Shown here piece after piece: positions 5,682 through 13,130 of a DNA stretch of 16,549 nt. The notes below the pieces were generated by a model. The model was not told the DNA's origin. It worked only from the letters and a program-made list of their open reading frames with translations, and did no database searches. The stretch covers positions 1-16,549 of the forward strand of contig CAZMOL010000037.1 of the NCBI GenBank assembly GCA_964568045.1, written 5' to 3'. Both the position numbers and the translations under genes were made by a program. The DNA comes from CAZDDA01 sp964568045 (GTDB lineage: Bacteria; Bipolaricaulota; Bipolaricaulia; UBA7950; UBA9294). Numbering within the stretch: the first letter of the stretch is position 1; the number at the start of each line of letters is the position of its first letter.

Positions 5682-8450
5682 TTATAGAGAAAGCCCGAAG
5701 TAGAAGATGTTCGTCCCCTCCCCCAAGGTCGGCATCGCCACCCCCACGAGCGCGCGCACCGGAAGCAGACCACCAATTGCTGAAAGCTCGAACAAGGCTT
5801 CCATGCCAATTTCCACGTTGGGAATAGCCTTACCGAATTCGTCGAATCGTGTCCAACAGGCCCCACCAGCAACAAAGGCTCGGCCACGTACCCGATCGAC
5901 CATCATCACGTTCGCTACGTTGAATAGCTCCTCCGAGGCGGGCAATTCAATCGCAAGACACCCGGAGAGTTTGTACACTCCCGGCGGGCTCGTCAGTATC
6001 CATGTGCTCCCTTGACGCTTCCTGAAGCTGATCAGCTCCTCAAGACTGAACAACAGAGACTTCGGAGTCTGCCCAAACCCAACGCCCAAGGTGGCAGTTC
6101 CCTGCAAGTAGACTCGCGGGAAAAGGCGCACCTCATCAAAGGCGGAGACGGCCATTCGTCCCGCTCCTCCGGCCGGGGTGAGGTCAAACTCAACCGCACG
6201 CCAGCGCGTATGCTGAATCGAGGGAAGGTCAAACAGGCCGAGGTGACCGTAGAGGAGCGCCCCGCCCTCTGCAGCCAGCCGATGGCCTGAAACGGCAATC
6301 GAGATATTCGGTTCCCAGTATGTCCCTGCCGAACCGCTTTCCGGCTGTCCGAAAGAGGTAAACGTATATTCGATCGATCCGATGAGATCGCCTGTGCCGA
6401 CCCCTGCGGTGAAGGAGAATCGATGGTTTCTACCCCGGTACACCTCGGCAGAGGCTGTGCCCTCGCCAATGGATAGTCGCAACCGATCAAGATAGCTGAG
6501 CGTCACACCACGAGAGAACGGGTCAGGACGTATGACATACGCATCCAGCGGATAGGCATTTACGTTTGTCACTACGACGAACTTGATCGGTGCATTGTTG
6601 TTCAGTCGCTCCCGGTCTGGAAGAAGATGATCAGGATCAATCGTCACGCGCGTGACTGGCTCTTCTGTGTCAAAGACCACCGTAGCCTCTTCAGCCGTGC
6701 CGTCCCATTCCTGACGCACCGTTTCTCCAGACAGAAGCTGCGCTTCGACGGTCACCGGTTGAACTGTTCCGCCGTCTCGGGCCACTCCGATCACGCACCG
6801 ATAACCCTCGTCTGTCCGCTCGCGGGAGATGATCTCCACGGCATAATCCACGGATCCAGGCTCGAAAAGCCACACGTCAAAGAACTCTTCCAAGGATCGA
6901 CCCGCCTCCGCTTCGAGGACATCCTGCAAATCCGCCACGGTGATCAGCCGATGACGATATCGCAGCCCGGCCTCTCGCAGTCCCTGTTCGAATATCTCCG
7001 GCCCAATCGCCGCAGCGATCGCCCTCGCTACCAGGTATCCCTTATCGTACAGCCGGACCTGGGTTGCGTTTTCGTAGTCGACATCGGAAAGGGGTTTGAT
7101 GATTGCCTCGTCGAAGCCGCGCGCCGCTTGTCGCAGATAGGGCAACTCAAGCTCGTGCTCCCGCAGATTGATAAAGCCAAACTGAGAACGAAGCAGGTCT
7201 TCCAGGATCCCCTTGCCCACAAGCTCAAACATGTTCGGGCCGGTTGCACCGTAGCGATCCTCGAAATAGCTCACAGCCAGGTATTGAGCGAGTCCCTCCG
7301 ACAGCCAGTTTTCTGCATTCAGATCCATCCCCGCACCGAGACCCCACCACTGGTGAGCGATCTCGTGGGCAAGGACGTACTCACACAAACGGTTCAAGAT
7401 TCCAGGGAGAGTGACGTTTCGATGGGTGAAAAAGAGGGTGGACAGCCACACAATTCCATCAGCGGCCATAGAAAGGCCACCTCTGTTTGGGTTTTCTACG
7501 ATCGTCAATCGTGCCCGTGGATAGGGGCCAAACCGCTCCTGGTAGTCTTCAAGGATCTCGTGGGCATAGGTGGCGAATAGACGAGCCTCTTCGGCGTGTC
7601 CTGGAAGGAAGAAGACCTCGATCGGTATGGGCAACGTCTCCAGCGCAAATCGATCGTAGTCGGACCCCACTGCCAGAGCAAGGGTGCGGGCGGGGGTATC
7701 GAACCAGGCTCGATATGCTGTTGACAAAACAGCATCTTCCCCGTCCCCTGTGGGCTCATCGGCAGGAATCTCCTCAATACGATCGGCACCACAGATCACT
7801 GTGTGGCCCTGAGGTATCAAGATCAGTGCGGAGGTATCCATCGCGGCAAACTCCAGAGGGAAGGACCCACTCGGACGTTGCAGCAGTATGCCGTCCACCT
7901 CCTCCCAGGCTTCCTGATGGGGGAGAAGGAGCGGATACCACCCAAAGCGCCACGTAAGAATCCCCCGATCGAGCCCCTGATCTCCGGTGGCAACTCGTGG
8001 AATCTGCGTGACAAAGCGGATACGAAGCGTTGTCCTGCCTTCTATTCCGTCGGGTAGGTCAACTGCGAGAACGGCTTCCTCCAAGGAGTAGGTCTGAAAC
8101 GCCGGCGGAATGCCAAGGAGCCGAAACGGAAGCACCGTCACCCCAGCACTCTGTACCGACTCGACGGCCTCAACGATCGTCAAAGCCGGCTCATACCCGG
8201 CCGGGTAGCGCGCGTCGATCTGCCTGTCGCTCAAGTACGGATTCCTCTCTTTGGCCAGATTGGCTAGAACAAGGAAGTAGGCAGATGCACGGCCCGCGTC
8301 GAACTCCACCTCCTCCACTCCTCGCAGGGTTTGCTCTTGGAGGTCGATGCTCACCTCAAGTGAGATGCTGGGAGTCGCACTGGCTATGCCGAAAGGAACC
8401 AGTACACCAAGTACAATCAGAACACAAGTATTCCGTAATCCCTTGTTCAT
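5682..8450 (-). CDS. Secreted M1-type gluzincin metallopeptidase with C-terminal beta-barrel-like domain
   Basis: A 922-aa exported protein. Residues 1-25 form a signal peptide (basic start, hydrophobic LIVLGVLVPFGIA, cleavage near ASA). A beta-rich N-terminal domain runs to about 260, followed by a peptidase domain (about 270-530) with zinc motif HEIAH at 362-366 and the third ligand E385 after exactly 18 residues, the M1 spacing. The catalytic-type tyrosine is probably Y468 in RLYDKGY. In place of the aminopeptidase GxMEN motif there is GGLSM (324-328), so classical N-terminal amino-acid removal is doubtful. From about 620 to 922 the sequence alternates short amphipathic strands with Gly/Ser/Asn turns and ends FYFGLSL, resembling the C-terminal strand of an outer-membrane barrel. 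A strong AGGAGG lies just upstream of ATG 8450. Its neighbours are a corC-like gene upstream and pheT 21 nt downstream. The peptidase call is firm; the barrel is inferred from pattern only. Confidence 0.88.
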   Translation of the reverse strand: MNKGLRNTCVLIVLGVLVPFGIASATPSISLEVSIDLQEQTLRGVEEVEFDAGRASAYFLVLANLAKERNPYLSDRQIDARYPAGYEPALTIVEAVESVQSAGVTVLPFRLLGIPPAFQTYSLEEAVLAVDLPDGIEGRTTLRIRFVTQIPRVATGDQGLDRGILTWRFGWYPLLLPHQEAWEEVDGILLQRPSGSFPLEFAAMDTSALILIPQGHTVICGADRIEEIPADEPTGDGEDAVLSTAYRAWFDTPARTLALAVGSDYDRFALETLPIPIEVFFLPGHAEEARLFATYAHEILEDYQERFGPYPRARLTIVENPNRGGLSMAADGIVWLSTLFFTHRNVTLPGILNRLCEYVLAHEIAHQWWGLGAGMDLNAENWLSEGLAQYLAVSYFEDRYGATGPNMFELVGKGILEDLLRSQFGFINLREHELELPYLRQAARGFDEAIIKPLSDVDYENATQVRLYDKGYLVARAIAAAIGPEIFEQGLREAGLRYRHRLITVADLQDVLEAEAGRSLEEFFDVWLFEPGSVDYAVEIISRERTDEGYRCVIGVARDGGTVQPVTVEAQLLSGETVRQEWDGTAEEATVVFDTEEPVTRVTIDPDHLLPDRERLNNNAPIKFVVVTNVNAYPLDAYVIRPDPFSRGVTLSYLDRLRLSIGEGTASAEVYRGRNHRFSFTAGVGTGDLIGSIEYTFTSFGQPESGSAGTYWEPNISIAVSGHRLAAEGGALLYGHLGLFDLPSIQHTRWRAVEFDLTPAGGAGRMAVSAFDEVRLFPRVYLQGTATLGVGFGQTPKSLLFSLEELISFRKRQGSTWILTSPPGVYKLSGCLAIELPASEELFNVANVMMVDRVRGRAFVAGGACWTRFDEFGKAIPNVEIGMEALFELSAIGGLLPVRALVGVAMPTLGEGTNIFYFGLSL

Positions 8451-8516
8451 TCTGCCTCCTTAAGGAAAATGCGAGCGCCGCTTGGTACGCAGTTCTAGCT
8501 GCAGCGAAGCGACCTT

Positions 8517-9815
8517 TTAGGATCCGTCTTCCTCTTCTTCCCCAACCGTGCGGTCGACTGTCACCCGCACCGAGGTGATCTCCCGCTGCGTTGCTCCCTC
8601 CACTACGAGGAGGGCCGGGCCGACCGGCACTTTCTCTCCGACCTTGGGCATCGCCTCCAGGCGGGACAGAATCAGCCCGCTCACGGTCACACCCTCGTCT
8701 TCGGGAAGCTTGAGATCCATCGTTCGGTTGAGTGAGTGTACGGACATGTCTCCGTCGATCAAGGCTTCATCACTCGAAATGCGTTTGATCAGGGCCGTCG
8801 GCCGATCGTACTCGTCTTCAATCTCCCCTACGATCTCTTCGAGGATGTCTTCCAACGTAACGATGCCGGCCATCCCGCCGAATTCATCGATCACGATTGC
8901 CATGTGCACCTGCTCCCGCTGAAACTCGCGCAAAAGCACGTTAATCGGCTTTGTCGTCGGGGTGTAGTAGGCCGGACGCAACAACTGATGAAGCGTGGTA
9001 GAAGAGTGGTCAATCTGAGCCAGTAAATCCTTGGCGTAGAGGGTGCCGACGACGTTGTCCGGAACCCGATCATAGACCGGAAAGCGAGAGTGTCCATCCG
9101 CCGCCGCAAGTTCCCGGGCCTTCCCTGGAGATGTCCTCACCTCGATCGACTGAACCTCGGTCCTGGAAATCATAACTTGCTCGGCCGTCATCTCATCGAA
9201 GTCCAGGATACGTCGGATCATCTCCCCATCCTCCGCATCAAGAAGACCGCTTTCTTCACTGGCGTCAATCAGAGTCTCAATCTCCTCATCGCTCACCTCG
9301 AAAGGCTCCTTCTGCAATAGATCGATCCCGAAGAAGCGTAGAAGACCGTACGCAATTCGACGGAAGACGAAAATCGCCGGACGCAGAAGGCGGGTAAAGG
9401 CATAGATTTGATTGATCGTTGCCAGAGTAAACCGCTCGGCGTTGTGCTTGGCGAAGTTCTTCGGCGTAATCTCCCCGAAGATGAGAAGCGATATCGCCAT
9501 CACCCCAGTTGCCAATAGACCGGCTTGATAACTGGGAAGACCCTGAAGAAGTCGCAGGGCAAGCAGAGTCATCAATGAACTTGCGCCCACGTTTGTCAGG
9601 TTATTCAACAGAAGCAGCGCAGTAATCGGTTCATTGGGTTCCTCAAGGAGAAGCGTCAGCCCGCGACGTTTCCTCTTGTGCGTGTTGATCAGATACTGCA
9701 AACGTCCCCCCGCAATCGAGGTGATCGCGGTTTCCGCACTCGAAAAGTAGGCAGAACAGACAACCAGAAAGACCAGTAGCGCAATCTGCGCGCCGATTGA
9801 CACAGTCAGGTTCAC
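8517..9815 (-). CDS. CNNM/CorC-type membrane protein (DUF21, CBS pair, CorC_HlyC domain)
   Basis: A 432-aa integral membrane protein of the hemolysin-C/CorC/CNNM family, proposed to take part in magnesium or cobalt transport or efflux. Its DUF21 transmembrane domain covers about 1-180, with hydrophobic segments near 8-25, 63-92, 98-115 and 140-160, and the conserved SSAETAITS (25-33) and GEITPKNFAKHNAE (114-127). A tandem CBS module follows: MISRTEV to AKDLL (about 215-265) and HMAIVIDEFGG...VTLEDILEEIVGEIEDEYD (304-337). The CorC_HlyC domain spans about 343-423, followed by an acidic tail. The start is GTG 9815; ATG codons just upstream are out of frame and no good Shine-Dalgarno is visible, so a near-leaderless mRNA is possible given the promoter at 9831-9858. 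It is the first gene of the minus-strand cluster. The family assignment is firm; the transported ion is not known. Confidence 0.93.
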   Translation of the reverse strand: MNLTVSIGAQIALLVFLVVCSAYFSSAETAITSIAGGRLQYLINTHKRKRRGLTLLLEEPNEPITALLLLNNLTNVGASSLMTLLALRLLQGLPSYQAGLLATGVMAISLLIFGEITPKNFAKHNAERFTLATINQIYAFTRLLRPAIFVFRRIAYGLLRFFGIDLLQKEPFEVSDEEIETLIDASEESGLLDAEDGEMIRRILDFDEMTAEQVMISRTEVQSIEVRTSPGKARELAAADGHSRFPVYDRVPDNVVGTLYAKDLLAQIDHSSTTLHQLLRPAYYTPTTKPINVLLREFQREQVHMAIVIDEFGGMAGIVTLEDILEEIVGEIEDEYDRPTALIKRISSDEALIDGDMSVHSLNRTMDLKLPEDEGVTVSGLILSRLEAMPKVGEKVPVGPALLVVEGATQREITSVRVTVDRTVGEEEEDGS

Positions 9816-9830
9816 CTCACGAACATCCCC

Positions 9831-9858
9831 ATTATAGGGGACCTTGCCTGAATTGCAA
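9831..9858 (-). promoter_or_regulatory. Promoter for the minus-strand cluster (perfect TATAAT)
   Basis: On the minus strand a perfect -10 box TATAAT (9831-9836) lies 16 bp downstream of TTGCAA (9853-9858), a 4/6 match to the sigma-70 -35 box. Transcription would begin near 9824, only about 9 nt before GTG 9815, leaving almost no leader. The -10 box is embedded in a near-palindrome with CCCC and GGGG arms (9827-9840). Confidence 0.55.
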
Positions 9859-9884
9859 CAGAGTGCGGACCTGCAGTAGGCAAG
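9843..9884. promoter_or_regulatory. Inverted repeat between divergent promoters, possible operator
   Basis: CTTGCCT (9843-9849) and AGGCAAG (9878-9884) are exact reverse complements separated by 28 bp. The left arm falls in the spacer of the minus-strand promoter and the right arm overlaps the likely accB -35 box, so one regulator could act on both. This is inferred from position only; a 7-bp match could be chance. Confidence 0.3.
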
Positions 9885-9905
9885 CGATGGGATTTCAGAT
9901 AAAAT
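9877..9905 (+). promoter_or_regulatory. Likely accBC promoter
   Basis: TAGGCA (9877-9882, 4/6 to TTGACA), a 17-bp spacer and TAAAAT (9900-9905, 5/6 to TATAAT) lie upstream of accB. The start would be near 9912, leaving a leader of about 20 nt that contains the AGGAGG at 9921-9926. Confidence 0.45.
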
Positions 9906-9932
9906 GCTCGCGCAAGCCTAAGGAGGGTGGCC

Positions 9933-10343
9933 GTGGAGTTCGACGAACTAAGAGAGATCATCAAGCTGCTGAAGGAGGAGGGCTTGAGCGAAATCACTCT
10001 GTGGGAAGGGGAGCAACGGATCACCGTTCGGCAAGAGGGGGCCGTTGTCACGCAGGGTGAAACATCAACGCCGGCCAGTAGCTTGCACAACCAGGATGCG
10101 GGAACTACTACCTTTTCCGCTCCACTGGTGGGAACCTTCTACCGTCGATCGTCCCCGGAAGCGGAGCCATTCGTCGCGGAAGGAGCGCAGGTTGACCCAG
10201 GAGACACTTTGTGCATCATCGAGGCGATGAAGGTGATGAACGAGATCAAGGCCGAGAGCGCCGGCCGACTACGACAGGCCCTAGTCGAAGACGGCGAGAC
10301 AGTGGAGTACGGTCAGCCCCTGTTCTTGTTTGAGAGGCCGTGA
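9933..10343 (+). CDS. accB: Biotin carboxyl carrier protein of acetyl-CoA carboxylase
   Basis: Carries the biotin that is carboxylated by AccC and then delivers CO2 to the carboxyltransferase, the first step of fatty acid synthesis. The product is 136 aa: an N-terminal segment VEFDELREIIKLLKEEGLSEI typical of AccB, a Ser/Thr/Gly linker (about 40-60), and a biotinyl/lipoyl domain (61-136) with FSAPLVGTFYRR and the biotinylation motif EAMKVM, modified lysine K100. I chose GTG 9933 because the AGGAGG at 9921-9926 is then 6 nt away; an in-frame GTG at 9927 touches the AGGAGG and is less likely. It overlaps accC by 4 bases (GTGA), so the two are translationally coupled. It is slightly shorter than E. 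coli AccB because of a short linker. Confidence 0.95.
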   Translation: MEFDELREIIKLLKEEGLSEITLWEGEQRITVRQEGAVVTQGETSTPASSLHNQDAGTTTFSAPLVGTFYRRSSPEAEPFVAEGAQVDPGDTLCIIEAMKVMNEIKAESAGRLRQALVEDGETVEYGQPLFLFERP

Positions 10344-11680
10344 CGTTTCACAGGGTTCTTGTCGCCAACCGTGGAGAGATTGCACTACGAGTTATCGAGG
10401 CCTGTCGCGAGTTGTCGCTCGAGTCGGTGGCTGTCTATTCCGAAGCGGATGCGAACATGCCCTATCTCGGCCTTGCCAGTGAAACCCTGTGCATCGGGCC
10501 GGCTGACCCAACAAGGAGCTATCTCAATATCCCGGCTCTGATCAGCGCCGCAGAGGTGTCCAAAGCCGAAGCCGTCCACCCTGGCTACGGATTCCTCGCT
10601 GAAAACCCACACTTCGTGGAAGTCTGTGAAGAGCACGGCTTGGTGTTCATTGGCCCGGAGAGCCGTGTGATGAAGCTGGTGGGGAACAAACTTGCCGCTC
10701 GCGAGAAAGCGGCATCGGCTGGGGTTCCAATCCTCCCCGGCGCCGCCGTTCCAGCCGATGAGGGGAATCTGTATTCTGCAGCGGAGCGGATTGGCTATCC
10801 TCTCTTCGTGAAGGCCGTCTTCGGCGGAGGAGGACGCGGAATGCGCCCGGTGCAGTCCGCCGACGGGCTGAAGGAGGCCATTCTTGCTGCCAGAGCCGAA
10901 GCCACCCGGGCCTGCGGAGATCCGAGCCTCTATCTGGAACAGGCCGTGACCAACCCCCGTCACATCGAGGTGCAGATACTCGCCGATCGCGCCGGACGGA
11001 CCATTCATCTGGGAGAGCGGGAGTGCTCCATCCAACGACGACACCAAAAGCTGATCGAAGAAGCACCTGCACCACGCCTCGATGAAACCCTGCGCAAGAG
11101 CCTCCATCACACCGCCCTTGCTGCCGCCCATGCGCTCGGTTACCAGAATGCCGGCACCGTGGAGTTCGTCTTGGATAACGATGGCAATTACTACTTCATC
11201 GAGATGAATGCTCGGATTCAGGTCGAGCACCCGGTGAGCGAGGTGATCGTCGGGGTAAACCTCGTCAAAGAACAGATCTGCCTCGCCGGGAGCAGTGCGC
11301 TCGAAACTCCCCAGGAAGCGCTGTATCCTCGCGGCCACGCCATCGAGTGCCGAATCAATGCCGAAGATCCCACCCGCGGGTTTCTCCCCTCCTGTGGGCG
11401 AATTGAGATTGACGAACTCCCGAGCGGAAACGGGGTTCGCCTTGACACACACCTCTACAGCGGGATGGAGGTCTCCCCGTACTATGATTCACTGTTGGCC
11501 AAAGTGATCGCGTGGGGCCGCGACCGTGAAGAGGCCCGAACACGTATGTATACAGCGCTCGAACGGTTTCGCATCCGCGGAGTGGCAACTACTCGTTCTT
11601 TGATGCAGGAGATAGTCTCCCATCCCGCTTTCCGCAACGAGAGGTTGGGAACGGATTTCCTCGATAACCTCACCACTTGA
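10340..11680 (+). CDS. accC: Biotin carboxylase subunit of acetyl-CoA carboxylase
   Basis: ATP-grasp enzyme that carboxylates BCCP-biotin with bicarbonate and ATP. The 446-aa length is standard. Visible features include RVLVANRGEIALR (5-17), HPGYGFLAEN (80-89), K116 in VGNK, K158, the glycine-rich ATP lid FGGGGRGMR (161-169), H208 in RHIEVQ, GERECSIQRRHQK (225-237), the catalytic FIEMNARIQVEHP (286-298; E288, N290 and R292 match the E. coli numbering) and R338 in ECRIN. The start is GTG 10340, overlapping the accB stop, with a weak GAGAGG just upstream. accA and accD are not in the window, so the carboxyltransferase must be encoded elsewhere; the pair could also serve another biotin-dependent carboxylase. 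Confidence 0.96.
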   Translation: MTFHRVLVANRGEIALRVIEACRELSLESVAVYSEADANMPYLGLASETLCIGPADPTRSYLNIPALISAAEVSKAEAVHPGYGFLAENPHFVEVCEEHGLVFIGPESRVMKLVGNKLAAREKAASAGVPILPGAAVPADEGNLYSAAERIGYPLFVKAVFGGGGRGMRPVQSADGLKEAILAARAEATRACGDPSLYLEQAVTNPRHIEVQILADRAGRTIHLGERECSIQRRHQKLIEEAPAPRLDETLRKSLHHTALAAAHALGYQNAGTVEFVLDNDGNYYFIEMNARIQVEHPVSEVIVGVNLVKEQICLAGSSALETPQEALYPRGHAIECRINAEDPTRGFLPSCGRIEIDELPSGNGVRLDTHLYSGMEVSPYYDSLLAKVIAWGRDREEARTRMYTALERFRIRGVATTRSLMQEIVSHPAFRNERLGTDFLDNLTT

Positions 11681-11686
11681 GTTGAC

Positions 11687-11717
11687 GTAAGCACAGCGAC
11701 TGCTTACTCTTTCTTCT
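11687..11717 (+). terminator. Probable intrinsic terminator after accBC
   Basis: GTAAGCA (11687-11693) pairs perfectly with TGCTTAC (11701-11707) across a 7-nt loop and is followed by the pyrimidine-rich, T-rich TCTTTCTTCT. It starts 6 nt after the accC stop. The stem is short and not GC-rich, so termination may be partial. A TTGACG at 11682-11687 overlaps it, but no convincing -10 box is found 17 bp later (TACTCT), so a separate ffh promoter is possible yet unproven. Confidence 0.5.
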
Positions 11718-11753
11718 ATCCTGCATGCCAATCCTGATGCACGAGGAGGGCCG

Positions 11754-13076
11754 ATGTTTGACTCGCTGACAGAACGACTCACTTCTGTCTTCTCACGGCT
11801 GCGCGGAAAGGGAAAGCTGACGCAAGAGGATGTCACTACAGCGCTTCGAGAGGTCCGTCTTGCGCTCCTCGAGGCCGATGTCCACTATAAGGTCGTAAAA
11901 GACTTGATTGCACGAATCCACGAGCGAGCGGTGGGAGAAGAAGTCCTGGAGAGTCTCACCCCCGGTCAGCAAGTCGTGAAGATCGTTCGTGACGAGCTGG
12001 CGGCGACGATGGGCCCAGAGCAGGCCGGTCTGTCCCTCTCCCATCGTCCGGGAACCATCATGCTCGTCGGCCTCCAGGGCTCCGGGAAGACAACCACTGC
12101 GGCAAAACTCGGCCTCAAGCTCAAGAAAGAGGGACGTAAGCCCGTTCTAGTCGCCGCCGACATCTACCGTCCCGCGGCCGTTGAACAGTTGGAGACCCTT
12201 GGGGAGTCCTTGGAGCTTCCCGTCGTCTCGGACCAGGACCGCAAACCCGCCGAGATTGCCGCGTTCGCACTGGATTGGGCAACACAGCAACTGCGCGACG
12301 TCGTGATCCTCGATACCGCCGGCAGATTGCAGATCGACGAACCAATGATGGATGAGCTCAAGGAGATTCAAGCGACCGTCTCCCCCGATGAGATTCTTCT
12401 CGTCGCCGATGCAATGACTGGACAGGAAGCGGTGAACATCGCCTCGGCATTTGACGAGAGGATCACTCTCACCGGAGTGATTCTCACCAAGCTCGACGGC
12501 GATGCCCGTGGCGGGGCAGCCCTATCCATCCGCCACGTCACCGGCCGGCCGATCAAGTATGTCGGAGTGGGGGAGAAGGTGGACGCTCTTGAAGCCTTCC
12601 ATCCCGACAGAATGGCGGAGAGAATCCTGGGAATGGGCGATGTACTCACACTGATCGAGCAGGCCGAGGAGCAACTCGATCAGCAGAAGGCAGAAGCTCT
12701 GGCTCAACAGATACGCAAGAACCGGTTCACCCTACAGGATTTCCTCGAACAACTCGAAGAGATGCGCAAGCTCGGTCCCCTGTCGCACATCCTGGACAAG
12801 CTTCCCGGCGGGGCGAAGCTCACAGGTAGTGCCCAAGTCGACGAGACCGAGATTGGCCGGGCTTTGGCGATCCTTCGCTCGATGACAGTGAAAGAGCGAC
12901 TCAATCCCTCTATAATCGGAGGAAGCCGAAAGAAGCGAATCGCCCGCGGAAGTGGCACAAAGGTGCGGGACGTCAATCGCGTGTTGGCGCGTTTTGACGA
13001 CGCCAAGAAGGCTCTGAAACTTGTGGGAAGCCGAGGGGCGAAGGGACATCTACCGATCGACATTCCAACAATGTGA
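11754..13076 (+). CDS. ffh: Signal recognition particle GTPase Ffh (SRP54)
   Basis: GTPase that binds 4.5S RNA and the signal sequences of nascent chains and docks with FtsY at the membrane. The 440-aa product has an N domain (1-90), a G domain (about 98-300) with G1 GLQGSGKTTT (106-115), the I-box region AADIYRPAA (134-142), G3 DTAGR (187-191), G4 TKLDGD (245-250) and GVGEKVDALEAFHP (271-284), then an M domain (about 325-425) with the RNA-binding segment RIARGSGTKVRDVNRVL (395-411). The M domain contains only three methionines before the terminal one (M337, M377 and M440 are among those left), far below E. coli Ffh, and the usual Met-rich helix after RVLARF is replaced by Ala/Lys/Leu. GAGGAGGG at 11743-11750 supports ATG 11754. 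It leads the translation/secretion run. Confidence 0.97.
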   Translation: MFDSLTERLTSVFSRLRGKGKLTQEDVTTALREVRLALLEADVHYKVVKDLIARIHERAVGEEVLESLTPGQQVVKIVRDELAATMGPEQAGLSLSHRPGTIMLVGLQGSGKTTTAAKLGLKLKKEGRKPVLVAADIYRPAAVEQLETLGESLELPVVSDQDRKPAEIAAFALDWATQQLRDVVILDTAGRLQIDEPMMDELKEIQATVSPDEILLVADAMTGQEAVNIASAFDERITLTGVILTKLDGDARGGAALSIRHVTGRPIKYVGVGEKVDALEAFHPDRMAERILGMGDVLTLIEQAEEQLDQQKAEALAQQIRKNRFTLQDFLEQLEEMRKLGPLSHILDKLPGGAKLTGSAQVDETEIGRALAILRSMTVKERLNPSIIGGSRKKRIARGSGTKVRDVNRVLARFDDAKKALKLVGSRGAKGHLPIDIPTM

Positions 13077-13130
13077 CCTTTCGTGGCCTCTGCAGTTTAT
13101 GTTTGCATACATTCGAAATGAGGTGATGGC

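Noticed and set aside
6627..7580. 317-aa plus-strand reading frame
   Set aside because: It lies wholly antisense to the peptidase domain, whose zinc motif and frame are clear. It has no recognisable motif and no ribosome-binding site.
8451..8516. Terminator between the corC-like gene and the peptidase gene
   Set aside because: Only weak pairing (CGCTT with AAGCG, GCAG with CTGC) and a short T run are seen, not enough to call.
10385..11452. 355-aa minus-strand reading frame
   Set aside because: Antisense shadow of accC, whose catalytic residues match the E. coli enzyme position by position. Long antisense frames are common in GC-rich genes.
11682..11710. Sigma-70 promoter for ffh (TTGACG, 17-bp spacer, TACTCT)
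   Set aside because: The -10 match is only 3/6 and the sequence coincides with the terminator hairpin, so I do not list it as a promoter.
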